From: Latrodectus hesperus
Lineage: Eukaryota > Arthropoda > Arachnida > Araneae > Theridiidae
DNA length: 64,000 nt
NCBI GenBank assembly: GCA_037975125.1
Contig: CM075854.1
Span: forward strand, 67,593,761 to 67,657,760
Reading direction: 5' to 3'
Shown here: positions 1 through 14,385 of the stretch, piece after piece
How positions within the stretch are numbered: the first letter of the stretch is position 1
Layout: each line of letters begins with the position of its first letter
Translations under genes and position numbers: made by a program
The notes under the pieces: model-generated
Told to the model about the DNA's origin: nothing
Databases searched by the model: none
What the model saw: the letters and a program-made list of their open reading frames with translations, nothing else

Positions 1-1453
1 ATAAATCCCATTTTTTAGAGATTCAGCTGCTGATAAAATGTGATTATCCTAGTTTCAGTAATTGATTTTTTTATATACCATAGAGTTTTTTTAAATAAAC
101 AAACCATATTATTATAATTACTATAAGTAAATGCATATTATTTTTGTAGAAAATATAATATGATATATAATTCCTTTTACAAATTGTTAATGACAATCAT
201 AAATCCTTTAAAATCATCTAAATAGTCCTTTACACTTTAAATTAAATTATAAGAGTATATTTCTCTTAACAGATTTAGTTAATCTAAAATTGATCAATTT
301 TAAAACTAATGTTATTAAATCTTTAAAATATATCATTAAATTAACGAAAATAAATGACATCTGTTAACTATGTTACTTATATGTATAGAATATGTCATTT
401 ATTATGCATAAATTATACGTTTATGATTAATGCGTAATGTACATTAGTAATATGTATAAGTATATTCAAAAATAATATGCCTATATTCTAGATTGTTCTC
501 AAAAATCAGTATCATGTACAGTCATTCATTACGCGAAGAACAGTCAGAAAGACCTCATCTTATCATAGAGGCTTAAAAATTCTAAATATCATACTCAAAA
601 ATGTTAATCAATGTAGCCTCTATTTTATTACAAGATTCGATCCCAACTTCTTCCTTACGTAAGATGTGAATAAATAATCCCAGGCATAGGAAATAGATAA
701 CAAAACTGAAAAAAAAGAAAATTATTAAGAAACTTGAATTGCTGGAGACTGCAGAATGTTTCAAGAGTTATGAAAGTGGGCAAAGTCTTCCTGAAATAGA
801 GATCTAGGAATGCGTTGCAGAAAAAAATCAATTCCAGTTCCACTAATTGATGCTGCCACGTATTCTCAAAGTCAATTATAATTTGGCATATGCTGCATCG
901 AACATGATATTCAATAACTTCACAGATAATAATACATGTATGTATGACATTAATATATATTCTTTGGATAAATAGTTTATCCTTGCAGACTTGCCATTGT
1001 AATAATTCAGATGGAATCAGGACTCATTCATTCAAAAAAACGATTGGCATGTTATTATCTGTGAAAGTGAATGTATGTAGACAGAGGAATGTGGTTTAAT
1101 ATGCATAAAATTCTAGCAGAAGACCTTTCACAAGAAGTATAAATAACGCAAATAAAATAAAACAATTTCAAGTGTGCAACAATATCGTGCCAACGCATGA
1201 GTGGATTATGTGTGTTCAAATAATGACTTTCTACGTTTTACATGTGTCTTATCAACAACCAATCACTTATTTGCACGCACACAACAGAGCAAAGATGACT
1301 TAACATATTATATATACCTATCTGTTCAAAAAGTCTTAAATATCGCTTGAAAAGTTAGCATTTCCCCGCCCTTCCTCCCTTCACATTTAGGACCATTTTG
1401 TGATTTTACCTATTATTACCTATAAGTATGAATAAGAAGCAATATGATAGTTT

Positions 1454-1456
<3 letters not shown>
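1..1456. other. AT-rich noncoding stretch
   Basis: No gene is visible. The open frames are short, low-complexity and overlap on opposite strands without codon structure. Nothing here resembles a known repeat. Confidence 0.6.

Positions 1457-1501
<45 letters not shown>
1457..1501. repeat. (AT)n microsatellite
   Basis: An uninterrupted AT dinucleotide tract of about 45 bp. It ends at 'acaggattt'. Confidence 0.97.
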
Positions 1502-1504
<3 letters not shown>

Positions 1505-1939
1505 GATTTCTATTTTCCTCTTTCAATGATAAGTTTCTAGTATTCATAATTAATTCACTTTTAAGTAAATTCTTTATAAAACCATACAACAACATATAAT
1601 TAGTAAAAAAAATTTCTAATTAATAAGGTGCCCAATATTTCTTAAAGCGATATGTAGATCTAATGAAAATGTCTTAATATTTCCTGGTTTTAAATAATAA
1701 CATTAAAAAAATCGCTTTATATTGCGTATAGTATCTACAGCCTAATTAAACATGAATAAAATTAAAATCTAATAAATATTATCGATGTGTATTAACGTGT
1801 GTTTAAGTGTATTAACGATGTGACAGATTTCCACAAATATTTAGATGTGTTTGGTGTCTGTAATAAGTATGATACTCCCCCCTTTCTCTAATGTGCACAT
1901 ATATTTATTTTTTAATCTAATTATTGCAAAATATATATA

Positions 1940-2039
1940 CGCAACAATCAAAAAGTATATATTAAAGAAATGCCATAAATAATAAAAGATTTTTAATTAT
2001 TTATAGTACTTCTTTAAGGTTCACTTTTTGATTGTTGCT
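1940..2039. mobile_element. 100-bp fold-back MITE flanked by TA
   Basis: The sequence is one long imperfect palindrome. The first 16 bases of the left arm (from 1941, gcaacaatcaaaaagt) are perfectly complementary to 2023-2038. Aligning the full 48-nt arms by hand gives about 39 matching positions and only two bases between the arms. TA lies immediately outside both ends (1938-1939 and 2040-2041), as expected for a TA target-site duplication made by a Tc1/mariner-type transposase. There is no coding capacity. A long hairpin of this size could also be a pre-miRNA, but the TA flanks favour a MITE. Confidence 0.65.
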
Positions 2040-2041
2040 TA

Positions 2042-5000
2042 TCTTTATCTTCTGGTATATTAAATTCGAATATTATTTCTCCATATATATGTTAATGAAA
2101 ATTCCCACGATGAATATGGCTTAGAAAATATTTACTTTTGAAATACACTTTCTCATTTCAGAATGCCAGACAGCTTTTCTTTCACTCAAAATATCAAATC
2201 ACAAAAGGGAAAAGTGGCTATGTCAATAAGCGAAAGTATTCCCAGGAAAATGATGGCAATAACATTATTAAAAATAGAGAATATCTATATCGTTCTGAAT
2301 TTTATAAGGCTTGAGCTGTTGATGATTGTGTAACATGCTCCACAATATTACTTTAAGGTACGTTTATCACCGGAGATGACAAATTCCCTTTTCTTTCGTG
2401 ACAAATCCCACTTGCCTGTTCAAATACTTGCACATATTGCACAAGCAACCTTTAACTGTAAATATTTTTATCAGACATTTACTATTCCTTTGACGTGCTC
2501 TTGTTCTGTTTAAGTTTTGTGAGCTATGATGGTTTGTCTTTAATTTTATTAGGATTGGGATTTTTTTTAAACAGAATCACAGCTCTTGCAGTAAACTTAC
2601 TTTCTTATTTTTCTCGAATGCAGTATGAAAATTTTTTAAATGTAACTGTAAATTTTTCCAGCATTATTTTCATGATACGTCTTTAATAGGGAATCCAGTA
2701 TTCTAAAAGTTATTTTGATGCATTTTCTCTTCATATCATATTCTTTATTTTTAGAACATTCGTTCACAATTAAAATAAAAAAATAAAATATTTTTACTTC
2801 GAATTCTAAAAGTACAATATATAAGAAATAAATGAATCAAAAACACGTATATTTTAATTAAAATATATATTCTCATCCATTATATATATTTCAATGGATA
2901 TTTTTCTATATATATGAGCTTTTAAGTTAATCTAAACTTACAATGTAATGCCTTCTTCAAATTATTTGTCATTTTCAATCCAATGGACCTCTTAAAAATC
3001 AACTACAATAATAGAATTTGTTGTTATATTTTTGAGTATTTAAAACAAATATTTTATAACAAAGTTTTATTACTCCCTCTCAATAACAAATAAGTTATTA
3101 AAAGTAATATTTTAATTACATAATTTTAATTGATTTACTTATATATCTCAGAAGTTTGAAAATAACTAGAAATTATTTTCAAAGGAATTTGTCATAATAT
3201 TTACAAAATGAAATTAAAATAAAAAAAATGAAATATAAAATTGAAGTGGATAATAAAATAATGTATTTAAATGCGAAAAACACATAAACTTTAATTTAAT
3301 AATTAAATTTAATGTGACTTATTCATCATATTAATAAAAAATATTTTTATTTTCAGTCGAAAATTCCTTGTAAAGTTTTTGTGGATGTGCTCTTTTGATT
3401 GAGTTGTCAAAAATAAATTTAACATACATCACAGCAAAATTTTATGTGCACAATAATTTTTTCTTCTAAGCAAAAGTTTGCATTTAAAATCCCTGAAAGA
3501 TTTTTCAAAGTAATTTTGGTTTCTGCAAAAAATATCTCTTTTATAATAATTTATAGTCATATATCTTGAGCTTGAAGAAAATATTTTTAAAATTCTATGA
3601 AAATAAAGTTAAACTCTACATAAGATTGCTTTACAGATATATATTGATTGATTTTCTTTCTCCATTAGCATGTGCCTTCCACTTAGTAAATTGCATACCC
3701 CTCATTTAGTATAGAAAATGTGAATACTTTTTTTCCTATGCTTTTAAACAAACTCTTGAATTATTTTCTTACTTTAAATGCAATCTTCTATAACTTTTTT
3801 TGAAAATCCATTTATACTACAGTAACCTGCAAAAATCTTTATTTCCTTCAAGATAAAAATTTTCGACAATTAATCAATGTTGAAACGAACTTGTACATAC
3901 ACCAGATTTATAAATCAAAAACTAAATGTTAAAAAGCAGATAAAATATTCTCTCTATAGAATTAATCCTAAATAAGATAATTAAACAGATTAATTATGTG
4001 ATATAGATTTCTGATGTTTAAGTTGATTAACCAAATTCTTAACTGTCTTACAGTTTTAAGGTTTCCTGACAAGAATTTGTGTCATTCATTAATATTATAC
4101 AAAATAAAATATATACATAGACAATACAGTAAATATAAAATATAGCTGAAATTCATTTGCACTAATATTACGGTTAAAACGATTTATTATTGACTTACAG
4201 CTTTGTTTCAATTAATATTTGATTTAACATACTTTTACTTATCCTAAGATTTGGCTTTTATAAGTTTACTCGAACATTTTCTTATATTTTATTCGCTTCT
4301 ATTTTAAAAGCATCTTTATAAAAATGAATAATGCTATTAGTTTATGAAACAGTCTTTCTAAAATATCAATAAAGTCCTTAAAGCTTTTGATGTAAAATCT
4401 ATCGCAGTTCACATTTTAGGAAATTTTATTAGATTTTAATTCAATATTATATTAGAATCCTTTCAGTTTAAAAATACTATTTTTAAAAAAAAATTCTGCA
4501 TGAAGAAAGCATTTTTAAGATATCTTGTTATTAGAAAAATTTGAATTTCCAAATATTTTTAAATTTTTTAAAATTTCTATATTATATCAAGTATTAATAG
4601 AAAGAAAGCATAACATATAAATTTAAACTACTTTTTTAAATTAAAAGTTAATCAGCCATTTGTTAATATTTTCCTTGAATATTTGTTTTCATAATTTTGT
4701 GCAATTCCTATTTCTGATGAAGAGTAATTCATAGGTCTAACCTTAAGTAATAAAATTACCCTAAGCAACACATTGCCTTTTTCAAAGACTCAGAAAGCAA
4801 AATTTCATCATAAAAGATGATCTTATAGCAGTCATGAAAGAATAATTTAATAACCACTATTTTATAAGAGGAACTTTACAATCATAAAAAAAATTTAGTA
4901 ATCGTCATCAAGAATTTAGTGTCGCAATTAGTAATTCTACAAAATAAAATTAAAATTATAAATTCCACAGCCCTGTTTTTACTTACATATTCAGTATTTG

Positions 5001-8000
5001 AAACTTTTGAGTATTTTATGTAAAACATTACCTTAAAAATGCTTGTAATTTTCAAATAATTACAAGAAAAGAATGAATCAGTTAGTATACTTCATTAATT
5101 TTCTTATTCTAGTAAATTTTCGGCATTTATAACTTAGATCTCTCTGATAATTTCTTAACATAAATTATTATTGTTTAATGTAAAAAAATTAAAGAAAAAA
5201 CTTTTCACTTTAGAAATTGTTAAGCTTTATTTATTGACTATTTAAAGTGTTGAGAGGAATATATAATTATTTCCAAAGGAATTGGAATTGGGAAGTAATT
5301 CTTTTATTCGAAATGAGAATATGATGAACTAGACATTTCTCGAATCCTGTTCAATCAATGCAGAAAAACCATTTCTCCATTTCATATCCTTTTTTATTTT
5401 ATTATTTACAATGTAATCAAATGTTCAGAATGTTTATTTATTTAATTTGGTATCTGATCATTTCATTAAAATGTTTATGATAATTTTAAAAAACATTTAC
5501 TAAAAAATTAATGAATTTTGAATTTATTAGTTAATTTTGAACTAAAAAAGAACATTTTCTTCAAAAATCAATTACATGTCAAGGAAAAATGTCGTTTCAG
5601 CACTCACAGATACTTAAACAATTTTCTTAACAGAGTTTTAGTTGATATAAAAAATATGTTTAAAGACTGTTATGAAAAAATGTGCTAAAGAAGTGATGTA
5701 TATTAATATTTATACATTAATAAACGCGTGTGTTTTTCTTAATTTTGTGTGTCGATCGTAGGAACAATCTCTCTTATAAATACGGTAAATGATAATTGTA
5801 AATTAAAAAAATTTAATCTAAAAGATAATTTTACCACTAAATTAAATTTGAAAATTAAGTTAAAATAATATATTTAAACTCAAAAAAGAATCTGAAAAGT
5901 TATTATAAAGAAAGGAAAGACAATATGAAAAATTTTCTATTTCATAACGATCATGAAGTGAACAAATCAAATATGATTCTTTATTAAAAATAAAAAACAG
6001 AACTTTAAATTTGTAACATAAATTAAATTTACACACATTGCGTCATAATTCCTTTACATAAAATAAGTTTTCAGTAGACAAAATTTTCTATATTTTAAAC
6101 CAGCATTGAAAATATATCCAATAAGGAGAATTAAACAATTTATAAATAAAAATATTGCATTACATTTTATATTTTTAAACCATTTATATATTATTTTCCT
6201 TTATTTCTAAGGTTTTAAAACAATGAGTTTCATCTTAGAGGATAATGTGTTCCAACTTATCAACTTTTATTTTTTGGGATACTTTTGACTCCATTTATAT
6301 ATCTTTGGAAAAATGAGTCCAAGAAACTTTCGCTTCTCTTTGTGGAGGATAAATATATAGCCTATGGAATACCAATATAAATCAGTATAGAGATAAACAT
6401 TTTTCATCATTTCTTTTAATGATTTTGGCAGGTAGGAAATTGCTGAAGCTACTGTTCTTTTCCTACTGGTCAAAAAAAAAAGCAAAGCTTACAGACTATG
6501 GGAAAATGTTTATCTGAAAAAAATCCTATCTTCTGGAAAAACTTTTTCAAATCTGCTTCATATTTTTTTTTTTGTGGTTTTCACCCAAAATATACCTACA
6601 TTAAATTATACATGAAACGATAAATTATATTTACTAATATAAGAGAGAAATAAATATTATATAGGTATGTCATGCTTTAACTTCCTCAATTATTAAAATT
6701 TTGTTGATAAAATCAAATAGTTTACAAAAATTATAATAAAAATATATAAATTTCGCAACTTTCATATTATTTAAAAATTTACGTTTTTGATGGTTTTGAT
6801 ATTAGTTAGAAGGTACATAAATGTAAATCTAGAAACTATCTACTAAATTTCTCATAAATTGATAATAAAATCCTGAATGTGTGAGGCATTCTCTATAATG
6901 CTTCAAAGATTTTTCCCTTCCATTTGAATTTTCCATAGCACTGCTTATTTGAGTAATATAATCTAAATACTTTAAATTTGCCCTTTCCAACACCATTAAA
7001 GATAAAAGCTATAACAAATAAGCTATGAAATTCCTCCAATTTAAATCAATTTAATTAAAAGATTTTATTGCCTTGTTAAAATTTCTTACCTCAATATTCT
7101 TGAGACCGTTGCATTTTAACCATAAAGCAATATTGGTTTACATAATTTTTATAGTTCATATATATACATACATGTACACAGATAATGCAGTGAATCCTTT
7201 TTAACACATAAAACATTTTATTTACTAAATACTTACTTCTATTCTTGATGTTAGAGTTTTTAGCTGAGCCAATCAAGATTCTGACTATTTTTTGTAGTGT
7301 TTTATTCACTGGCTGGATTATTTTTGTAAATTAGCTAAATTACTTTTTTCCTCTTGGTTAGAAGTCTATCTTTATATTTAATTCTTCCGTAAGACTGTAT
7401 CCCGTATTATTTCCCAATTTTATTCCTTCTACGAAACTGACTGCATTGGTCAGAGGACTTGTGGAAAACCGTTTCTAGAGAAAGCGAGGGTATAAGATTG
7501 AAAACATATGGGTGCTCGAGATTGGGAAAGCAGTCACAGGAAATGCAGAGGTGTGAGCCATAAATTCCACGCTTCAAGGAAAAGCTACTCGTTATTCATG
7601 TCTGATATTCTATGGAATCCTAGAGACTGAAAAATCGCAAAGTTGAATTAATCAAATCCTATGAGCTCTCAGACTGGAAAAGATGTTGTATACTCTTATA
7701 ACATGGATCTGGATTGTGAAAATAATGTCAAAAAGTGAACTAAACAAGTCTTCGAATTCCTCAAAATAGAACTGCTTGACAATGGAATTATCTTCAGTAA
7801 CTCGATGTTTTTTATATAAATTTTTTTAACCAGAAGGTGCTATTGTGCCACTTATTTTATTAGTGTAAATTATGTATACCACGTGGGTTCTTAACCATGT
7901 TGTTAGTAATGCTTAAATACTTGAAATAACGTGTGCAAAAAAATTTTATGCGTTGATAAATAGATTGGTAATTTTATGATTAAATTAAAAAATTTTAATT

Positions 8001-8196
8001 GCAAAAACAAAATCAGCTTCTACATCTATTTTCAGGTTTGGATCTGGGAAAAGAAATAGTAAATACATAAACTATATCAGTTATTTAAATGCTCATATAT
8101 ATATACAATATTATCTATAATATTTATAGGATTTAATTGATTTTTTGCTATAAAAGTTCTTACTTTCTATCATTACAAAAGGTGAAATTAATATTT
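2042..8196. other. AT-rich noncoding stretch
   Basis: No gene or known repeat is recognised. The interval is rich in A/T homopolymers and the short open frames in it look random. About 7430-7720 is less AT-rich than its surroundings and may be an old unclassified insertion or a conserved noncoding piece. It has no convincing open frame. Confidence 0.5.
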
Positions 8197-8455
8197 TATA
8201 TAGTGGGACACCCAGTAGAGTGTGGTATCATAATCCCCGAAAGGGAGTATATTCTCGTAATTTAGAAGCAGAGGCTAAGCAATAGACCTCCAAATTTGGC
8301 CTACCACCTCCAGAGGTATCATTTCAGTTGGAGGACATTGTAATCACTACCTATTGCTCCAACTGCCATTTGGGAACAAAGTGAATCTTCGTCTGGGTCA
8401 ATATCGAGCTCACAATCTTCCGGTTTCGAGAACATCTTTTCCTCGCAGCCATGTA
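8197..8455 (-). repeat. Old dispersed repeat, copy 1 (SINE-like)
   Basis: On the minus strand, 8287 down to 8197 aligns with 14248-14340 and 28119-28220. All three share, in order, 'tgctta..cct', 'ttctaaatta', 'actttcg' and then an 'ccactgag'-like stretch. The section from 8288 to 8455 is also less AT-rich than its surroundings and probably belongs to the same insertion, but I could not align it to the other copies. Three diverged copies in one window indicate an interspersed repeat family. Its class (SINE or other) is inferred from size and composition only. Confidence 0.5.
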
Positions 8456-9700
8456 TTTTGTGATAAACTGCCCAGTTTTATTACTCATTTTTAAATGCCA
8501 AATATAAGAAATTTTTATTAAATAGTACGTATTATATCAATTCTTCAGGAATATTCTATTTTGCTGATTTTCATTTTTCATACAAATGAATTCCTTTTTT
8601 CTTTTAAGGAATATTTTTGACACAAAAAAAGCACAAAATACTTCATTATCCCTGGATAGCATAAGTTCTTGTACAGGTTAAATACGTCATAAATGTTTTT
8701 CAAGTATTAGTATAGAACAACTTAAATTAATTTTTTTCAATTCTTACTCCAAATTTGCCTTTAAGCGTAGTATTTATGAGCCAAAAGCTTTTATGAATCT
8801 CACTTATAAGTCTACAAAAGTTTCTAACTGATGAGTAAAATGTAAAATTATAACCATATTGCATAAAATTGTATAAAGATATATAAAAAAATTTATAAGC
8901 TATTAGTAATAGATGACTTTTTCAGTAAAAGATGAAGGAAATTTTTTAAAATTTATTCTTATAAAGCAAATTAGTAAAAATTGTATTTTAATAATAAAAA
9001 GCTTTTTCCGTGAAAATACGTATAAAAATGTATACATTTTTTTAATGAGTTACCTAAAGGAATTTCAATAACTTTCCTGGCTGTTTTGTTAGCTTTAACA
9101 GTTATATATTTTCTCTAATTAGTAATATTAAATTGAGTTTGACTGTTTCTAAATATAGAAATAGTCTTTCCATATTCGTTTTTTTAATATTTTGATATGT
9201 TTTTTAATTATTTTCTTATCTTTTGATGAAAATTCGTTTTTAAATTAAACTAAATAATTTGGTATTAGGCTTAAAATAAGTAAATAGTTCTATAAATTAA
9301 GTAACCATCTTCTAGTTATAATAATCTTGTCTAATTTTACTTATCAATATTCTAGATCTACTAATATCGCTGCATTAAGCTAAATAAAAGATATAAAATG
9401 CTTTTTTTCTGAGATTTGATTCAAAATAAAGTGCAATTCTTTATACTCAAATGTGTTTTTTATCTCATTTCCTAAATAAATTTTTGACGACCATAATGCT
9501 ATTTTATTTCCAAGATTCAATTTAAATAACTGCACTTAAAGTCTGTATTTTTATGATTATTATAAATAAAATCTTTTTAAAAACCACAAAGTTGTATTTT
9601 TAACTCACTTATTTTTTTAACTTTTTTTAAACTCATTTCAAAAATAAAATATTGTGAAATCAACAAGGTATTCTGTGCAAAGTAATAGAATGTGCTTAAG
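8456..9700. other. AT-rich noncoding stretch
   Basis: Nothing recognisable is seen. Runs of A and T dominate. Confidence 0.6.
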
Positions 9701-9708
9701 AGGGAAGT

Positions 9709-9909
9709 GTGTCCTCTTCCATCAAAAGAAAAACTTTTTCGAATGTCATCCAAGAAACAAGGAATTCTGTATTACTTCAAGCAAAGATCTTTCGTCTGTT
9801 TGTGGTCAGAATGATTGATGTTGGTCATCCATCTTTAATGTTAAACGCCTTCAATGACAATCTCTTGACAGCAGGGCCCCTGTCTCTGCCAATATCTCGA
9901 AGTAACTGA
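9709..9909 (+). other. Unrecognised 66-codon open frame
   Basis: An open frame starting with Met and ending at a TAA, predicted to encode a mixed-composition 66-residue peptide (MSSSIKRK... to ...LPISRSN). It is less AT-rich than its flanks, which is unusual here and could reflect an exon or an old element fragment. I recognise no domain. No clear splice sites, promoter or partner exons are visible. It may equally be a chance frame, so function is unknown. Confidence 0.15.
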
Positions 9910-9910
9910 C

Positions 9911-11780
9911 ATTTTATTTCTTGTTCAAATAAAGTTATTATAAAATTTTTGATAACATTTTTATTTTCAAATATAAAAGTAAAGAATTCTATCGTTTAAT
10001 AACGGAATCGGACATCATAAACAATATCTATTTGGTTACTTTATTTCATCGGTGGCTCAAAAAATACTAAGATGGAAACTTATAGAAAGAAAATAATTAT
10101 TTAAATCTCCAACTAAAATTAACCTCAAAATTTAAACGTCAAAAATTTTTCTTTCAGTTAATCTAATGCAATTCTTGATTATTATAGTTATCTTATCGTA
10201 TTTTAAAGTTTAAAACAGCTTATAATAAAAAACAATAGAAACATGTACACCGGAAATAAAAAAGAAAGATTTAGAGATTTTATTACAAGTGCAAATACTA
10301 AGCAATCACATGCAATTGTATCCCATTATTTTATTAAAATATTTATTTCTATGGCAATTTTAAAAATTAGAGATTTAAAAAAATATAATGCCAATTGAAA
10401 GTAAAAGATTTATATTGAAAGTGAAAACAATAGGCTGTAAAATAAAAATTAATATTAACCGGATTAAAAGGATATAAATAGAAACAAAATTTCAATTATC
10501 TATTTCTGTTTAAAATATTTTTCAGTTTCGGAATTTTTCTTTTACTTCTTGTTCAAATAACAACCGGAATTGTAAATTAAAATAAAAATGTATTATAAAT
10601 AGCTGAAAAAATATGTGTGCTTTATAAGTATGCATGCTTTTGTATAGCAATTATATTGCTTTTATCTTATTCATAGTATTTAATACTGAACTCATTTCTT
10701 TCAGTTTATAATTGAATTATTTTATTTGATATAATTATAATTAAAATATTTCTGTTCATTTTTTATATAATTCAATTTTTTAAACTAATTTTATATAACG
10801 TAATCTACTTGTTGAAATTTATTTAATTGTACTTTATTTCAATGTATTTCAGTGTTTGTTCTTCTACATTATTGTGCAATCACGCTGACTATACTATAAA
10901 CTGTGATACTTTATTTTTCACATTTGATTTTTCATTTTCTGTATTTTTGGGTAATTTTTTTCTCTTACATTGTGTCTGTAATGATTCCAAGCATTTCGGA
11001 GATCATTTTATTCTTCAATAATTCTGAAACCCTTTTATCCTTGTTTTTATTTCCCCTGATAAGAAAGAACAAATTTTCTTTCTTTACCTCCATTTTCTTT
11101 GTATTTCTATTGATTCCTAATATTCCTTTCAATTGTGGATTTTTCGTAATGTTTTAAGTTCATTATTTATCCTCATAATTATGATTTGTGTAGACAAATA
11201 ATAGTTATAATTTATTTAATTAAAAATCACAATTATGTAGGTAAAAATATTTTTTCTAAGTATTGGTAACATCTAATTTGCCCTATTTCAATTTCAACAC
11301 ATTCAATGCTAATCTATATTATAAAGTTTTTTTTTTCAGTTATGGATTAGAAAATGTAATCATATCAAAATAGTTTTACACTATCTTATGTTATATTAAC
11401 CCTCTCATTTATTCGTTGTGTATTTTTATCAAAAAACTCTGTAACTAAACTTTTTTTAGTCAGTTTTTTCTACTTTAACGCAATTTCATTTATTTTACTG
11501 CAACTTTTAAAGAGCAATATTATACATTTCATTTTTAGATTTTTTTGTTAAAGTGTGCAGAATTTCTTTTACAAAGCATAGTTATACCCCATAAAGAATA
11601 TTTAAGTTAAAAAGAGATTAGTTCTCCTTTATCTCAACCGGAACTATATTTTATCTCCAATTGTAAAATATTTGGCTTACAGATATACATATTTCTTTTT
11701 ATCGTAACGATACGATAAACAATCTGCATAATTCTCGTATGAAAAATAAAGAAGATCTTCCTTACAATGAAGTTTTATTG
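9911..11780. other. AT-rich noncoding stretch
   Basis: No supportable gene. The T-rich open frames at about 10.8-11.2 kb encode Phe/Leu/Ile-rich low-complexity peptides in overlapping frames, as T-rich noncoding DNA does. Confidence 0.55.
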
Positions 11781-11790
11781 CTTAAAATGC

Positions 11791-12060
11791 TCAAGGAACG
11801 AACTGAAAATAGGTGGACTGTGACTTAAAATAGTAATAAATAGGAAGGAAAACTCTCTCCAGTTTCTCCAAAATTGTCTTGAGACCATGAAAGTTTGTCG
11901 AAGAACTGAAAGTTACTTTAGAAGCATCAATAACTTTTCTGGAACCAAAGCAATTCCCCTGGGTTCTTTTCAACCTCTTGAAAATCTACACTTGAGATGA
12001 TTGGATCCTTCTTCAACTGTGGTTTTGATGCTTACTTAATATTGCTTTATGGTTTGTTCT
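11791..12060 (-). pseudogene. Coding-like minus-strand remnant, unrecognised
   Basis: The minus strand reads coherently in two adjacent frames. An upstream segment reads PIISSVDFQEVEKNPGELLW, and a downstream 60-residue frame contains VIDASKVTFSSSTNFHGLK and ends at 11791. The two appear joined by a frame change near 11940-11960. Composition is more balanced than the neighbourhood. I do not recognise the protein. It could be a fragment of a mobile element or a retrocopy, or it could be chance. Confidence 0.2.
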
Positions 12061-14150
12061 AAAAACGGCAGTAATTGATTGTTCTCAAATTTTTCAGCTA
12101 TGTTCCTGCAAAAAAAGGAAATCTTCTTACCTTTTTCTCTACAGTCGGAAGTTTTTAAGGTTACCTTTAGTTGCTATCAACTCTAGTGGAAATTTCATGT
12201 TCGTGTAAAACTTTTGATTGCATTTTTTAGAATTCTTTTTTTTCCGATTCCTTATGACTATATGTTTCAGTTATTTTTGGAATCATTTCCTACATTAATT
12301 TATCTAATTATCTGAATAACTATTGACTAAATTCTTATTAATAAAAAGAAACTTTTAAAACATCTTTGCGTTTCAATACTTTGTTGCAAAATATTTCAAG
12401 GCAAATTATTAAATTCAGTTTCACGAATTTAAAATTTTTCGAAAGTGAGTTCAATTTTGTAACTTTAAAATTCATTTCCAATATTGCATTTTCTAATCAG
12501 AAAAAGTTATTAAGTATAAATAACTATTATTTTCTCTTCTTTTAAATAAGTTTTATTCAAATAAACTTAATTTAAATTCTTTTTGAGATATTTTGAAAGT
12601 CCCTCAAACAGGATTTTTGATAAGAACATTTTCACATGCTAAAAAGCTATCAGGTTATGAAATTAGAGTATGCAGATAACGTATTCTACTTTTACAATAT
12701 AGGGTAAAAAATTATTTAGAATTTATAGCAGTTAGTGTGTCTAATACATTAACACAGTTCTAGTTTCGAGTTAAAAAGGATAACTATACTTTTAAAGGCA
12801 GTATTGAAAAAATTGAACACATTTGTTGAATTTCTGTTTTCTGCACGAAGCTTTCTGCTTAAAACGTAGTCGGAATTTTAAGAGCTCATGGTGGTGAAAA
12901 ATTCTTCAAAAAAACATTACGTTGTAGATTTCTCAAAAACTTTACTTCACTTTTGTATTTTAGAATTATCCTCTCTGCTGCTTCAAAAAATAGTTTTAAA
13001 ATTATATTTGAGAGCCAGTTTTATTGAATTTCTTCCTTATTCACTTACGAATAAAAAATGAAATAATTAACTTTTATTAGTGTTTCATGAACACATTTTA
13101 GTTCTTCAGTTTAGGAAATTGAAATCAACTGCTCATTATATTAATACATCCACTTTGGAGGATTAGAGAAAAATGGTTAAAACCCTAATTTTTACAAAAG
13201 TTTAAGTTATTGTTCACAATGAAGTACAAATTTCATTATCAACAGTTTATAAAAATGTCATTATAAATTTTAATTAAAAATTATACTACAAATGTATGCA
13301 CACACACACGTAAGTGTTTTTACTTATCTAGGATAAGTCATAAATTATTATAAAATAAATTACTAGGAGCATGTATCTGTAAATTCTGTGAAACCAGTAT
13401 ACAACAATAGTGACACTTCACTATAAAATCTTGCATCTTTTATGTCTTTGTACACATACGAACTTTTGAATCAACCATAATATGAATAATACTCTATAAT
13501 GAAAAGTGAAATAATGTAAAACTCACTTAGTGTCATTTTTATAAATGGAAAAGTTGTCAACGATGATGCGAGATATTTTACCGCCTTTTACTGAGAGTTT
13601 TTCGAGATCCACCATCCTTATATAAGTTAAACACAAGAATAAACTTATAATTGTGAATTTCTGTTTTCCTAAACTGTAATAACAAATAAATGTTTGCTCA
13701 TTTGTTATAGAAATGAATTTTCCAAAGATTAAAATTTAAGGAAATATATGAAAGAAAAGTTTGCAATCATCTTTATATTTCATGTATTTTGCGCTAAAAG
13801 GAGAAATTTTAAATTCATTTTCATAAAAAAAGAAAAAAGTTTCATAATTAAATAAATAAATGATAAAGGAAATAACAAAGAAGGATCTTGTAAATGCGAT
13901 ACTATTTTAAGAGTTGGGGATATCAAATAGAAATAAGTTCAATGAAATTACTAAATTATGAAGATTTTTTATAAACTGCAATTTCATGTTGAAGAATCCC
14001 ACAAGTGGGCAACAAATGTTCACAGTATACGCATGCTGGTGAACATGTGAAAGTATTTATTTCTTCAAATAAATGTTTTTCTAAAGTTTTACTTTTAATT
14101 AGTAATTTATATTAATATAAATTGAGCCTTTGTATATTAACTCCATTGAA
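12061..14150. other. AT-rich noncoding stretch
   Basis: Nothing recognisable is seen except a very short CA run near 13301-13309. Confidence 0.6.
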
Positions 14151-14247
14151 TTCACTGGTCTCGGATGGAACATGCAAAATAGTTCGTTATATCAATGTCT
14201 TACAAGTAAAATTCTACCCCTGGGATTTACAGGCACACAAATCTAGG

Positions 14248-14385
14248 AGTTTTCTGCTTAATCCTAACTTCTAAATTACGAGAACCCACTTTCGAGGTAG
14301 TGACTCACAATTACCACTGAGAGTTCACTATTCAAGTAGCCTCAAGTCTACCTTGATGTACCGAAAGATAAAGCAATCATAGTAG
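14248..14385 (+). repeat. Old dispersed repeat, copy 2 (SINE-like)
   Basis: This copy aligns with copy 1 (minus strand, 8287-8197) and copy 3 (28119-28220). Shared blocks are 'tctgctta..cct', 'cttctaaattacgagaa' and 'cactttcga', then 'ccactgagagtt'. Homologous sequence may continue upstream to about 14150 and downstream to about 14385. No coding capacity is evident. Confidence 0.5.

Noticed and set aside
10827..11157. Overlapping Phe/Leu-rich frames resembling a membrane protein
   Set aside because: T-rich DNA gives hydrophobic peptides in any frame. Two frames overlap and there is no other gene signal.
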